NCBI RefSeq assembly: GCF_000337175.1
Contig: NZ_AOIJ01000042.1
Coordinates: 44,189 to 77,116 of the forward strand
Reading direction: 5' to 3'
Length of the DNA: 32,928 nt
Source of the DNA: Natrinema gari JCM 14663
GTDB lineage: Archaea > Halobacteriota > Halobacteria > Halobacteriales > Natrialbaceae
A program made the position numbers and the translations under genes. The notes under the pieces are model-generated. The model saw only the letters and a program-made list of their open reading frames with translations, searched no databases and was not told the origin of the DNA. Below, piece by piece: positions 16,482 through 23,228 of this stretch (within the stretch, counting starts at the first letter, position 1; every line of letters begins with the position of its first letter).

Positions 16482-16847
16482 ATGGACCAGACGAGCGCCA
16501 ATCGGATGGAAGCGGCCTGTTCCCTTCTCGCGGAGTCAGAACGCCGGTTTCTCCTCTACCAGCTCGCGGGGGAGCGCTCCGCGAACCTCGAGGACCTCAT
16601 CGCTCAGGTCGCGGCCTGGGAACTCGACGCACGCGCCGACGCGATCGACAAGGAAGTGCGACAGCGCGTCTACGTCTCACTGGTTCACAACCACCTGCCG
16701 CGGCTCGAGGACTACGACATCATCGAGTACGACCTGCGGAGCGGCGATATCGTGCTGGCGGAGGGGTTCGAGGACATCAAGCCACTGCTCGAGCAGTTCA
16801 GACAGACCGAAGCCGAGTCCGAACTCCGGGAACGACCCCCGCTCTGA
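16482..16847 (+). CDS. DUF7344-like winged-helix protein
   Basis: A 121-residue protein with the pattern of the haloarchaeal DUF7344 winged-helix domain: ACSLLAESERRFLLYQLAG at the start, an acidic DLIAQVAAWE helix, then VRQRVYVSLVHNHLPRLEDYDIIEYD, where the HNHLPRLED...IEYD stretch is the most recognisable part, and a C-terminal wing and helix (GDIVLAEGFEDIKPLLEQF). Such proteins are presumed transcription factors, often for an adjacent gene; here no obvious target is coupled to it. I chose ATG 16482 over an ATG at 16467 because it sits closer to the conserved start. An AT-rich GGTAATACC lies about 25-30 bases upstream. Confidence 0.82.
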   Translation: MDQTSANRMEAACSLLAESERRFLLYQLAGERSANLEDLIAQVAAWELDARADAIDKEVRQRVYVSLVHNHLPRLEDYDIIEYDLRSGDIVLAEGFEDIKPLLEQFRQTEAESELRERPPL

Positions 16848-17023
16848 GCCGCTCCCGTTCGTCCCGATCCGACCGCCGTCGTTCGTCTCCCGTCCGTAGC
16901 CCCAGCTAGCAGTAGTTCCCAATACGGTTTCTTTAGTCTGTGGTAGAGATGAACGTCTGTTCAGTACATATGCGTAGTTAGCACTGAGGAATCCCTGACG
17001 GCTATTGACCATTCTTAAACGAT

Positions 17024-18376
17024 TTATGAAGTCGGAGAGTCAGACCGTTCCTCCACGGTGGTCTCTGCCTCGGGTGCGACCTCGCCGAGCAGCCACACCG
17101 TACCGCCAGCTGCGAGGAACAGACCGCCGAGCACCGCAATTGCCGTGGTCGCCGTGGTCGCATCGGCCGTCATACCGGCCCCAAGCGCCAGCGGCGCCCG
17201 GAGCGTCATGTAGAACATCGACACCGCGGAGAGCAGCGTTGCCCGGCCGATCTCCTCGGCGTGGTCGTTGATGTATCCGTTGGCAATTGGCTGTACTAGT
17301 GGCTTCGCGGTTCGCATCGCCGCGAACGCCGGAAGCGCAAACAGCGCAACCCACAGCGGCACCACGAGCGCGACAGCCATTACGGTCGGCACGGCCAACA
17401 TGGCCTTCCGGACGCCAATACGGTCCTCGATCACGCCGGCATAGTAGCCGCCCGCTGAGGCAACTGCGGTGAGGGAAGCGTACATTACGCCAAGGCCGAG
17501 GGCAAGTGCCGCACCTGCTTCGCCTGAACGCGCCGCCGTGGTCGCACCACCTGCGGGAATCCGGATGCCGAACCTGGCGGCGTGTGGGGTGAGTGTCTCG
17601 ACGGCCATCGGTTGGACGTAGGTGTTAGCAATACCAACGACAGCATAGAACAGCCCGAGATACAATACTAGTGACCGCAGTGGCGGCCGGGCCAGATGGT
17701 GGCGGACGACAGAAATGGCTTCTAGCGGGCTGAGCCAGTCCGCCTCCGCGTCGCTATGGGCGGCGTACTGGCGGTTCTTCGGCAGTGAGAGTAGAGCAAC
17801 GAAGCCGAGACTGTTGAATGTGACCGCCACTATAAAAGGGTAGGTAGGTTCGATCCCGTACAGCAATCCACCACCGACCATCGAAACTGCTGCGGTCCAA
17901 CTCTGCACTGCATCGCCCCGGCCCCGGACATGGCTGAATTGATTCGTGTCGAGGCGTTCGTCAAGGGTATCATACAACCATGCGTCCATGCTCCCTGACC
18001 GGAACGTCAGCGCTAACGCCCACAGTGCGTAGAGGAACATGTACCAGAAGAACCCCTCGGTGACGATGAAGCCCGCTAGTGACCCGACAGTGAACAGCAC
18101 ACTTAGCAGGAGGCTCACGCGCCGCCCCAGCCGGTCCCCGACGTAGCCTGTTGGCACCTCACCGATGACCGACAGTACTGAATATAACGCCGACAGTGCC
18201 CCGACCTGCGTGAATGTTAAGGACCGTAGGAGAAACAGGGTGAAGATCGGCGTTATGAATCCGACTGAAAGCGTAGCCCGGTAGAGGTAGTATCGGCGTA
18301 CCAGCGCGCTGTCGGATGGAGGGCCGAACATATCCGAACCGTTCTCCACAACGAGTGAAAAAGTCCCTGAAGCCAA
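17024..18376 (-). CDS. MFS family transporter
   Basis: A 450-residue protein with about twelve hydrophobic segments and the major facilitator motif A in the loop after segment two (TGYVGDRLGRRVSLLL, about residues 96-111). The N-terminal half ends in a conserved SMDAWLYDTLDERLDTNQF loop, which is seen in archaeal and bacterial MFS proteins of unknown substrate. ATG at 18376 gives 450 residues; ATG at 18331 (MFGPPSDSALVRRYY) would fit the membrane start better and may be the true one. By eye the gene is less GC-rich, with more A/T-ending codons, than neighbours, and both flanks are AT-rich and gene-poor, suggesting that it was acquired. The substrate cannot be predicted; drug or metabolite export is common in this family. 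Confidence 0.88.
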   Translation of the reverse strand: MASGTFSLVVENGSDMFGPPSDSALVRRYYLYRATLSVGFITPIFTLFLLRSLTFTQVGALSALYSVLSVIGEVPTGYVGDRLGRRVSLLLSVLFTVGSLAGFIVTEGFFWYMFLYALWALALTFRSGSMDAWLYDTLDERLDTNQFSHVRGRGDAVQSWTAAVSMVGGGLLYGIEPTYPFIVAVTFNSLGFVALLSLPKNRQYAAHSDAEADWLSPLEAISVVRHHLARPPLRSLVLYLGLFYAVVGIANTYVQPMAVETLTPHAARFGIRIPAGGATTAARSGEAGAALALGLGVMYASLTAVASAGGYYAGVIEDRIGVRKAMLAVPTVMAVALVVPLWVALFALPAFAAMRTAKPLVQPIANGYINDHAEEIGRATLLSAVSMFYMTLRAPLALGAGMTADATTATTAIAVLGGLFLAAGGTVWLLGEVAPEAETTVEERSDSPTS

Positions 18377-18581
18377 TTTTCGGTTAGAGGGTGTAAGCAG
18401 GGGCGTTACGCGGCTGATTCAGTAGAGCGGGGGTCTGTAAGTAACGAAGCCGCTGTGCTGACTACATCCTCTGCACGTACCGTTTCGGTAGCTTCAGTTT
18501 CAGGATCCCATCTGAATAAAGAAATCGTGCTAGCAACTACTGCTAACCGCGCCCCGGCGAATTCGCGTCGAACCGTAACGC

Positions 18582-18604
18582 ATAGGGGGTCCCTATCGAG
18601 ATAG
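18582..18604. promoter_or_regulatory. Overlapping inverted repeats at the EamA start
   Basis: ATAGGG-ggt-CCCTAT (18582-18596) overlaps CTATC-ga-GATAG (18593-18604), ending five bases before the GTG start at 18610. Placed here they could be an operator or a leader hairpin. The wider spacer from 18377 to 18609 holds nothing else that I can name. Confidence 0.35.
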
Positions 18605-18609
18605 CCTTC

Positions 18610-19536
18610 GTGAGCCGCTATCGAAACCTGCTACTTTTCCTGACACTCGCAACGCTGTGGGGATCAGCCTTCGTCGCGATCAGTGCCGGTCTCGCCTACA
18701 TTCCGCCGGTCCTGTTCGCGGCGCTGCGCTACGATATCGCCGGCCTCCTGATGCTCGGCTACGCGGTTTACGCCGTCGAGCACTGGCTACCCCGCGGCCG
18801 ACTCGAGTGGATGCAGGTCGCCGTCGGGGCCGTGCTCTTGATCGCCGCCTATCACGCGTTCCTGTTCGTCGGGCAGCAAAACACGACGGCCGCGGCGGCG
18901 GCGATCCTGGTGAGTCTCTCGCCGGTCCTGAGTACCGGGTTCGCGCGGCTGTTGGTGCCTTCGGACGCGCTCTCGCCGGTCGGCATCGTCGGCGTCGTCA
19001 TCGGGCTGGTCGGTGTCGGCGTCATCGTCCAGCCCGATCCGGCCAACCTCCTGGCGACCGGCTCGGTAGCGAAGGGGCTCGTCTTCTGTGCCGCGGCCGC
19101 GTTCGCGCTGGGCAGCGTCCTCACCCGTCGTCTCGACGCCTCGCTGCCGATCGAGACGATGGAAGCCTGGTCGATGCTCGGTGGGGCCCTCGTCATGCAC
19201 CTCGTCAGCGTCGCGATCAGCGAGCCGATCGAGCCAGCGGCGTGGACCACTCCCGAGGCGATCGGCGCGCTCGCGTACCTATCGGTGGGCGCGAGCGCGG
19301 TCGGCTTCCTCATCTACTTCGACCTGCTCGAGCGACTGGGTGCCGTCGAGATCAACATGGTCTCCTACGTCGCGCCGATCGTCACCGCGGTCGTCGGCTG
19401 GTTCTACCTGGACGAAATCGTCGATACTGCGACGCTGACCGGGTTCGCACTCATCGCCGTCGGCTTCCTCCTCGTCAAGCGGCGAGCGATTCGGCGGGAA
19501 GTCGGCTCCGCCCGGTCGCTCGGCTCGAGCGAGTGA
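18610..19536 (+). CDS. EamA/DMT family transporter
   Basis: A 308-residue membrane protein with ten hydrophobic segments arranged as two repeated five-helix EamA units, typical of the drug/metabolite transporter superfamily. The family start LATLWGSAFVAISAGLAYIPPVLFAALRY is clear, the first unit ends near GVGVIVQP (about residue 140), and the second ends in DTATLTGFALIAVGFLLVKRR. The translation start is GTG at 18610; no better ATG exists upstream. The substrate is unknown; family members export amino acids, nucleosides or other metabolites. The tail after the last helix is short and basic, then Ser-rich. Confidence 0.92.
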   Translation: MSRYRNLLLFLTLATLWGSAFVAISAGLAYIPPVLFAALRYDIAGLLMLGYAVYAVEHWLPRGRLEWMQVAVGAVLLIAAYHAFLFVGQQNTTAAAAAILVSLSPVLSTGFARLLVPSDALSPVGIVGVVIGLVGVGVIVQPDPANLLATGSVAKGLVFCAAAAFALGSVLTRRLDASLPIETMEAWSMLGGALVMHLVSVAISEPIEPAAWTTPEAIGALAYLSVGASAVGFLIYFDLLERLGAVEINMVSYVAPIVTAVVGWFYLDEIVDTATLTGFALIAVGFLLVKRRAIRREVGSARSLGSSE

Positions 19537-19595
19537 GCCGCCGGAGACGGGCCACGCCGGTCCGGTGGGCGGCCGGCCGACGACGAGTCGCGCCG

Positions 19596-19868
19596 TTACT
19601 GGCGATGTGCGTGGCCGACGTAGAGCGCGAGGAGGTTGGCGACCAGCAAGCCGAGGAACAGCGCGCAGTCGAGCGAGGACGACAGCCCGGTCGCGAGCAG
19701 GGGGAGGTACAGCACCGGCATGGCGATGGCCGTCCAGAACCCCGCGGCGCGAATCGGGGACGCGAGTCCCGGCACGGCGCGCTCGAGCGCGCCGTGGTCA
19801 TCGTCGCGGCGGTCGCTTGGCGGACTCGACTCGCCGGATCGCTGTTGGGACGGGGGCGGGTTCGGCAT
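19596..19868 (-). CDS. Small two-helix membrane protein, unknown
   Basis: A 90-residue protein. Residues 1-42 are Pro/Ser/Asp/Arg-rich and look disordered (MPNPPPSQQRSGESSPPSDR), followed by two hydrophobic segments, AAGFWTAIAMPVLYLPLLATGL and CALFLGLLVANLLALYV, and a short tail with histidines. I chose ATG 19868 because the frame upstream (from 20003) covers a region with promoter-like and palindromic sequence and gives unusual composition. No family is recognised. Whether it belongs with the zinc-finger pair 200 bases upstream is unclear; there is no overlap. Confidence 0.6.
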   Translation of the reverse strand: MPNPPPSQQRSGESSPPSDRRDDDHGALERAVPGLASPIRAAGFWTAIAMPVLYLPLLATGLSSSLDCALFLGLLVANLLALYVGHAHRQ

Positions 19869-20072
19869 CGAACTCACGTGGTGTGTCACCCGTGCCGGCG
19901 ACGATGCAAATATCGGCCCCACCGTTTCGGGCCGTCTCACGAGCGGCCCGCAGTCGGGCGGAGTGAACGGGAGCTTTCCCGCGGGAAATATCTCGTTGCC
20001 CACGATATTCGCGGCCGCTCGGCCGCGAGGTCGTCACCGAGGGGCGGGGAGAGCGCCCGCGACGGGAGCCAG

Positions 20073-20213
20073 TCAGGTGAGCCGCTCGCCGTCGTCGTCG
20101 AACGCGAGCTCGCAGTCGTCACAGAGCCACCAGCCGACGAGCGGGTCGCGCCGGGCGATCGCCGCGCCACACTCGAGACACCGCCGCGGGGGCTCGTCCG
20201 CAGGGGTGGTCAT
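20073..20213 (-). CDS. CxxC zinc-ribbon microprotein
   Basis: A 46-residue protein with four cysteines in two pairs, CLECG (C12, C15) and CDDC (C31, C34), the pattern of a single zinc ribbon. WW in VGWWLCDDCELAF lies between the knuckles. It overlaps the upstream microprotein gene by four bases (ATGA at 20210-20213), so both are very likely translated together. Haloarchaea encode many such CPxCG-type microproteins, and a few affect swarming, biofilm or metabolism, but no function can be assigned to this one. Confidence 0.75.
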   Translation of the reverse strand: MTTPADEPPRRCLECGAAIARRDPLVGWWLCDDCELAFDDDGERLT

Positions 20214-20458
20214 TCGTTCGGCCCGCCGTGCTCGGACGCGCCGCGGGCGCGCGATACCAGGCCGGGCGGGACCGAGCAGCCACAGGGGCTGACCGATCCC
20301 GTGTGGGGGCCGCTGGCGGTCACGAACGTCACGGGCTCGCCACAACTGGGACACTCGGGACGCGACCACGAGCCGTCGTCGCTCGCATCGGGCTCGTCGC
20401 CCCCGTCGGAGCCGCCGTTCGCGTCGAGGGCGTCGCTCCCGTCGGACGCGTCACCCAT
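20210..20458 (-). CDS. CPxCG zinc-finger microprotein
   Basis: An 82-residue protein: an acidic, Asp/Ser/Gly-rich disordered half (residues 1-32) and a cysteine-bearing half with CPSCGEPVTFVT and a CGCSVPPG ending. CPxCG plus a CxC-like partner is a common haloarchaeal microprotein pattern. The gene ends inside the start of the next zinc microprotein. An ATG at 20467 would add three residues. It is the first gene of the pair; a tandem hairpin locus lies about 145 bases upstream. Confidence 0.7.
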   Translation of the reverse strand: MGDASDGSDALDANGGSDGGDEPDASDDGSWSRPECPSCGEPVTFVTASGPHTGSVSPCGCSVPPGLVSRARGASEHGGPNE

Positions 20459-20571
20459 CGCGCTCACCCCTCGAGTCCGAAGGCGACGCGAAGGGCGCTG
20501 GGAACGGCGGGGAGGCTGCTGCAGGCAGCCCGAAGGCTAATCGTAGCTGGCGATTCGGCTGTCGTGCGGGA

Positions 20572-20580
20572 TGTTTATAT
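20572..20580 (+). promoter_or_regulatory. TATA-like box upstream of the tandem-hairpin locus
   Basis: GTTTATAT at 20573-20580 lies inside the inverted repeat GGGAT-N6-ATCCC. On the plus strand it has the archaeal TTTATAT form and would place a transcript start near 20600-20606, at the base of the first hairpin. On the minus strand the complement ATATAAA could also serve the zinc-finger pair, so direction is not certain. Confidence 0.45.
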
Positions 20581-20599
20581 CCCGGTAGAATGAACGGAA

Positions 20600-20730
20600 T
20601 CATGCTTCCGGAATCCCTCGTGGGGGATTTGGAAGCCAGTCTCGGGTGTTCCAGCACCCGGGGCGTTTTCGTACGCCCCTCTCGGAGACGTGGCCTCCGT
20701 GTTAATGGTTGTTCTGTTGTTACTTATACC
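20600..20730 (+). ncRNA. Candidate structured RNA: four tandem hairpins
   Basis: No protein is credible here on either strand, but four hairpins follow each other almost without spacers: GCTTCC...GGAAGC with an inner AATCCC/GGGATT stem (20604-20636), CGGGTG-N6-CACCCG (20643-20660), GGGCGT-N6-ACGCCC (20661-20678) and CGGAG-N7-CTCCG (20683-20699). A TATA-like box at 20573-20580 is correctly placed for a plus-strand transcript. After the last hairpin the DNA turns T-rich (TTGTTCTGTTGTTACTT, about 20709-20725), consistent with archaeal termination. The remainder up to the asd stop codon at 20823 shows nothing clear. Alternatives are a leader of the zinc-finger genes on the minus strand, the 3' end of the asd transcript, or remains of an IS200/IS605-type element end. 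Confidence 0.4.
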
Positions 20731-20822
20731 TACTGTTTCCGGTGGGGAATTTATCGCTCGCATCGAGCGCGCGTCGGTGCGGTGCTCGGTCACTGGGGAG
20801 GCAAGCAGCGAGCACTCGGCCG

Positions 20823-21482
20823 CTACGCACGGCCGTCATCGAGACCGGTTCCGACCGGCGACTCGAGCACCACGGTTTCGCCGGCGGTCATCGAATCACC
20901 CGTCTCGACTGCGATGTCATCGATGTCGACTGCGGGCGGAAACAGCAGGTCCACGCGGCTGCCGAAGGCGATGTGGCCGATCCGCTCGCCGCGCTCGAGG
21001 TCGTCGCCGGGCTCGGCGTAGGGATGGATACGGCGGGCGAACGCGCCGGCGATCAGCGTGACCTCGGCGTCCGACTCCTCGACGGTCGCCGGCAGGTTCG
21101 GGGACTCGGTCTCGAGGCGGACGTGGACGCGTTCGTTGCGGTCGGACTCCTTCGAGAAGGCGGGGCGGTTCGCGCCGGCGACGTGTTCGACATCGGCGAC
21201 CCGGCCGGCGAATGGGGCGCGGACGACGTGGACGTGCCAGACGTTCATGAAGACGCCGAGCCGGACCCGGTCGCCCTCCTCGCGAAGGACGGAGACGGTG
21301 CCGTCGGCCGGCGAGACGACGCCCGTCGGTGGCGGGGTGCGCTCGGGATCGCGAAAGAACGCGAGCGTCCCGGCACCGACCGCGAGCGCGACGAGGCTCG
21401 CCGTGACGCTGACGAAGATGGCGAACGGGGCAGCGAGCAGGGGAAGGATGGCGTACTTCCAGGCCCCCGGCGCGAAGTTCAT
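20823..21482 (-). CDS. asd: Archaetidylserine decarboxylase (protein-sorting system type)
   Basis: A 219-residue enzyme of the short phosphatidylserine decarboxylase family that makes archaetidylethanolamine from archaetidylserine. It opens with two close membrane segments (about residues 8-42), followed by FFRDPERTPP, GVVSPADGTVS, the metal/active region FMNVWHVHVVRAPFAG (about residues 78-93) and the self-cleavage site at Gly-Ser in AFGSRVDLLFP (about residues 172-181), where serine becomes the pyruvoyl group. In Haloferax volcanii the homologous enzyme, with PssA, is needed for archaeosortase ArtA-dependent processing of surface proteins. No pssA or artA is nearby here. The start ATG at 21482 begins the membrane segment. 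Confidence 0.9.
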   Translation of the reverse strand: MNFAPGAWKYAILPLLAAPFAIFVSVTASLVALAVGAGTLAFFRDPERTPPPTGVVSPADGTVSVLREEGDRVRLGVFMNVWHVHVVRAPFAGRVADVEHVAGANRPAFSKESDRNERVHVRLETESPNLPATVEESDAEVTLIAGAFARRIHPYAEPGDDLERGERIGHIAFGSRVDLLFPPAVDIDDIAVETGDSMTAGETVVLESPVGTGLDDGRA

Positions 21483-21838
21483 GGCTGAATCGACGAGATC
21501 GAATCGTATGGCCGTTACGGAACGCTCACTCGGCCTCGCTCGTACGTCGACCGCGTGCAGTCCATCAGCGCGGAATCCGGGGATCGACTCCACGGATGGC
21601 GACCGGTCGCCGATCGGTGCGGCGGTCGTGGCCGCCGACTCACTGTCACCTGCTCGCAGGAGCGCCGTGCGAGCACCGCGGACTCGCCGTCGCGGCGACT
21701 GTAGGTCGGCCGTACCGTCCCGATAGCCGGCGTCTTCCGCCACCGCGGGCCGGGTTTTCCCGCCGCTACAGCACCGACGGGACCGCTGATGAGCGAGCAT
21801 AACAATGGGTCGCTTCGTGTCGCAAGCGGTCGCCATCA
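21483..21838. other. Gene-free divergent spacer
   Basis: About 356 bases between asd and the deacetylase-like lipoprotein, which diverge. Reading frames on both strands are arginine-rich artefacts. I found no strong TATA box, repeat or hairpin; only CATAACAATG at about 21799-21808 is AT-richer. Confidence 0.4.
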
Positions 21839-23062
21839 ATGGACCGACGAACGTACCTCGGCGCGGCCGCGGCGGTCGCGCTCGCCGGCTGTTCGAGCAC
21901 CGAAGAGGCAGAGAACGAGACCACAGAGGACGGGAACGCCGAGGACGGAACAGCGTCCGACGACGGAGCAGAGGCTAACGCGTTCGACGACTTCGAGGAC
22001 ATCACCGAGTGGGACGTTCCGATCGGGACCCTCTCGGCGGACGCCGATCGATCGTACACCGGGTCCCAATCCGCGCGGCTCGAGTCGGGTGACGGGGACG
22101 ATCAGGTCAGACTCGTTCGGGAACTCACAACGCCCCGCGATCTCTCGGGCACCCGTCCCGCGCTGGCGCTGGCGACGGAGGAGCAGGCCGATATCCTCGT
22201 CCAGTTACTCAACGAGGACGGCGACCGGATCGACTTCCGGCAGCGCATCCACACCGACACGCCGCTCGTGCAGTGTAACTTCGGAATCGACACCATCGAC
22301 GGCGATCCCGATTTGAGCGCCGTGAACGAGGTGCAAATCATCCGCTGGACGGGCGAAGACGACAAGGGAGCGGTGTGGGTCGACGACCTCCGATTCGTCG
22401 ACGCGCCGGAGACCGGGCAGGTCATGCTCCAGTTCGACGGCGGCTACGAGACCGACTACACGCGCGCACTCCCGATCCTCGAGGAGTACGACTTCCCGGC
22501 GGTCTCGTTCCTCACGACGGGGCGAATCCGCGAGGCCGACAGCGACGAGGGCGAGCACCTCGTTCGCGATCAGGTGACGGCACTCGCCGACGCCGGGTGG
22601 ACGATCGGGAGCCACTCCGCACACGGGGCCGACCTCACCGACCTCTCGTCGGGTCGCGACCCCGAAACGGAGGTCAGCGACGCCGTGGCGTGGCTCGAGG
22701 ACGCGGGGTTCGAGTCCGGTGCGCAGTACTTCTCGTACCCGTACGGGCGGTACAACGAGGCGACGCTCGAGGCCGTCACGGCACACCACGACCTCGCGTT
22801 CGCCGGTCGCTACCCGTCTCAGGGGGCCGCCGCGAACCCGTACCTCTGTTCGCGGGTCACCGCTCCCGATGTCGAGGAGGCGCGGTCGATACTCGATCTC
22901 ACCGCCGAACGCGGCGGCATCACGTCGCTCACCTTCGGCGAACTCGACGACGACACCGAGTCGACGCTCGCGGAGACGGTCGACTACCTCGCCGAGCTCG
23001 AATCGGCCGGCGAACTCGAGGTGATCCTCCCGTCGGACGTCGAAGACACAGTCGTTCAGTGA
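21839..23062 (+). CDS. Polysaccharide deacetylase-like lipoprotein
   Basis: A 407-residue exported protein. The start DRRTYLGAAAAVALAGCSS has a twin-arginine and a lipobox with C18 as the lipidation site, followed by an acidic Thr/Glu linker to about residue 47. Residues 48-187 look like a jelly-roll carbohydrate-binding domain (FDDFEDITEW at the start, VWVDDLRFV at the end). Residues 194-400 are NodB-like. The usual TFDDG motif reads QFDGG (D200, G201), so the metal-binding second Asp is replaced by Gly; motif 2 is SHSAHGADL (H259, H262), one residue shorter between histidines than usual; the YPYGRYN motif (300-306) is intact. Substrate is probably a surface glycan. Activity is uncertain because of the altered motif 1. 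Confidence 0.88.
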   Translation: MDRRTYLGAAAAVALAGCSSTEEAENETTEDGNAEDGTASDDGAEANAFDDFEDITEWDVPIGTLSADADRSYTGSQSARLESGDGDDQVRLVRELTTPRDLSGTRPALALATEEQADILVQLLNEDGDRIDFRQRIHTDTPLVQCNFGIDTIDGDPDLSAVNEVQIIRWTGEDDKGAVWVDDLRFVDAPETGQVMLQFDGGYETDYTRALPILEEYDFPAVSFLTTGRIREADSDEGEHLVRDQVTALADAGWTIGSHSAHGADLTDLSSGRDPETEVSDAVAWLEDAGFESGAQYFSYPYGRYNEATLEAVTAHHDLAFAGRYPSQGAAANPYLCSRVTAPDVEEARSILDLTAERGGITSLTFGELDDDTESTLAETVDYLAELESAGELEVILPSDVEDTVVQ

Positions 23063-23228
23063 CGGCTTCGTCCCACCGGGGCGTCACCGGCGCTACCGCG
23101 ACCCGGTGGCCGGAAGCCTGACGCGAAGGCTGTGGGAGGGCCAACGGTCCGCTCCGTTTTAATGAACGCAGCGAACGGGAAACTGCAGGACGTGCGTCAT
23201 CCAGCGACCGGAGACGGCCCCCCGACAG

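Noticed and set aside
16232..16501. Short minus-strand frame upstream of rnhA
   Set aside because: Covers hairpins and a promoter-like box, has no family pattern, and its codon choice is unlike its neighbours.
18657..20540. 627-codon plus-strand frame across EamA and the small zinc genes
   Set aside because: Arginine-rich artefact in the wrong frame of EamA, continuing through the antisense of several genes. No hydrophobic or domain pattern.
20604..20636. First hairpin as the right end of a TnpB/IS605 element
   Set aside because: The GGAATCCC...GGGGATT look is reminiscent of such ends, but no tnpB, no second end and no guide-like boundary is present. Kept only as an alternative.
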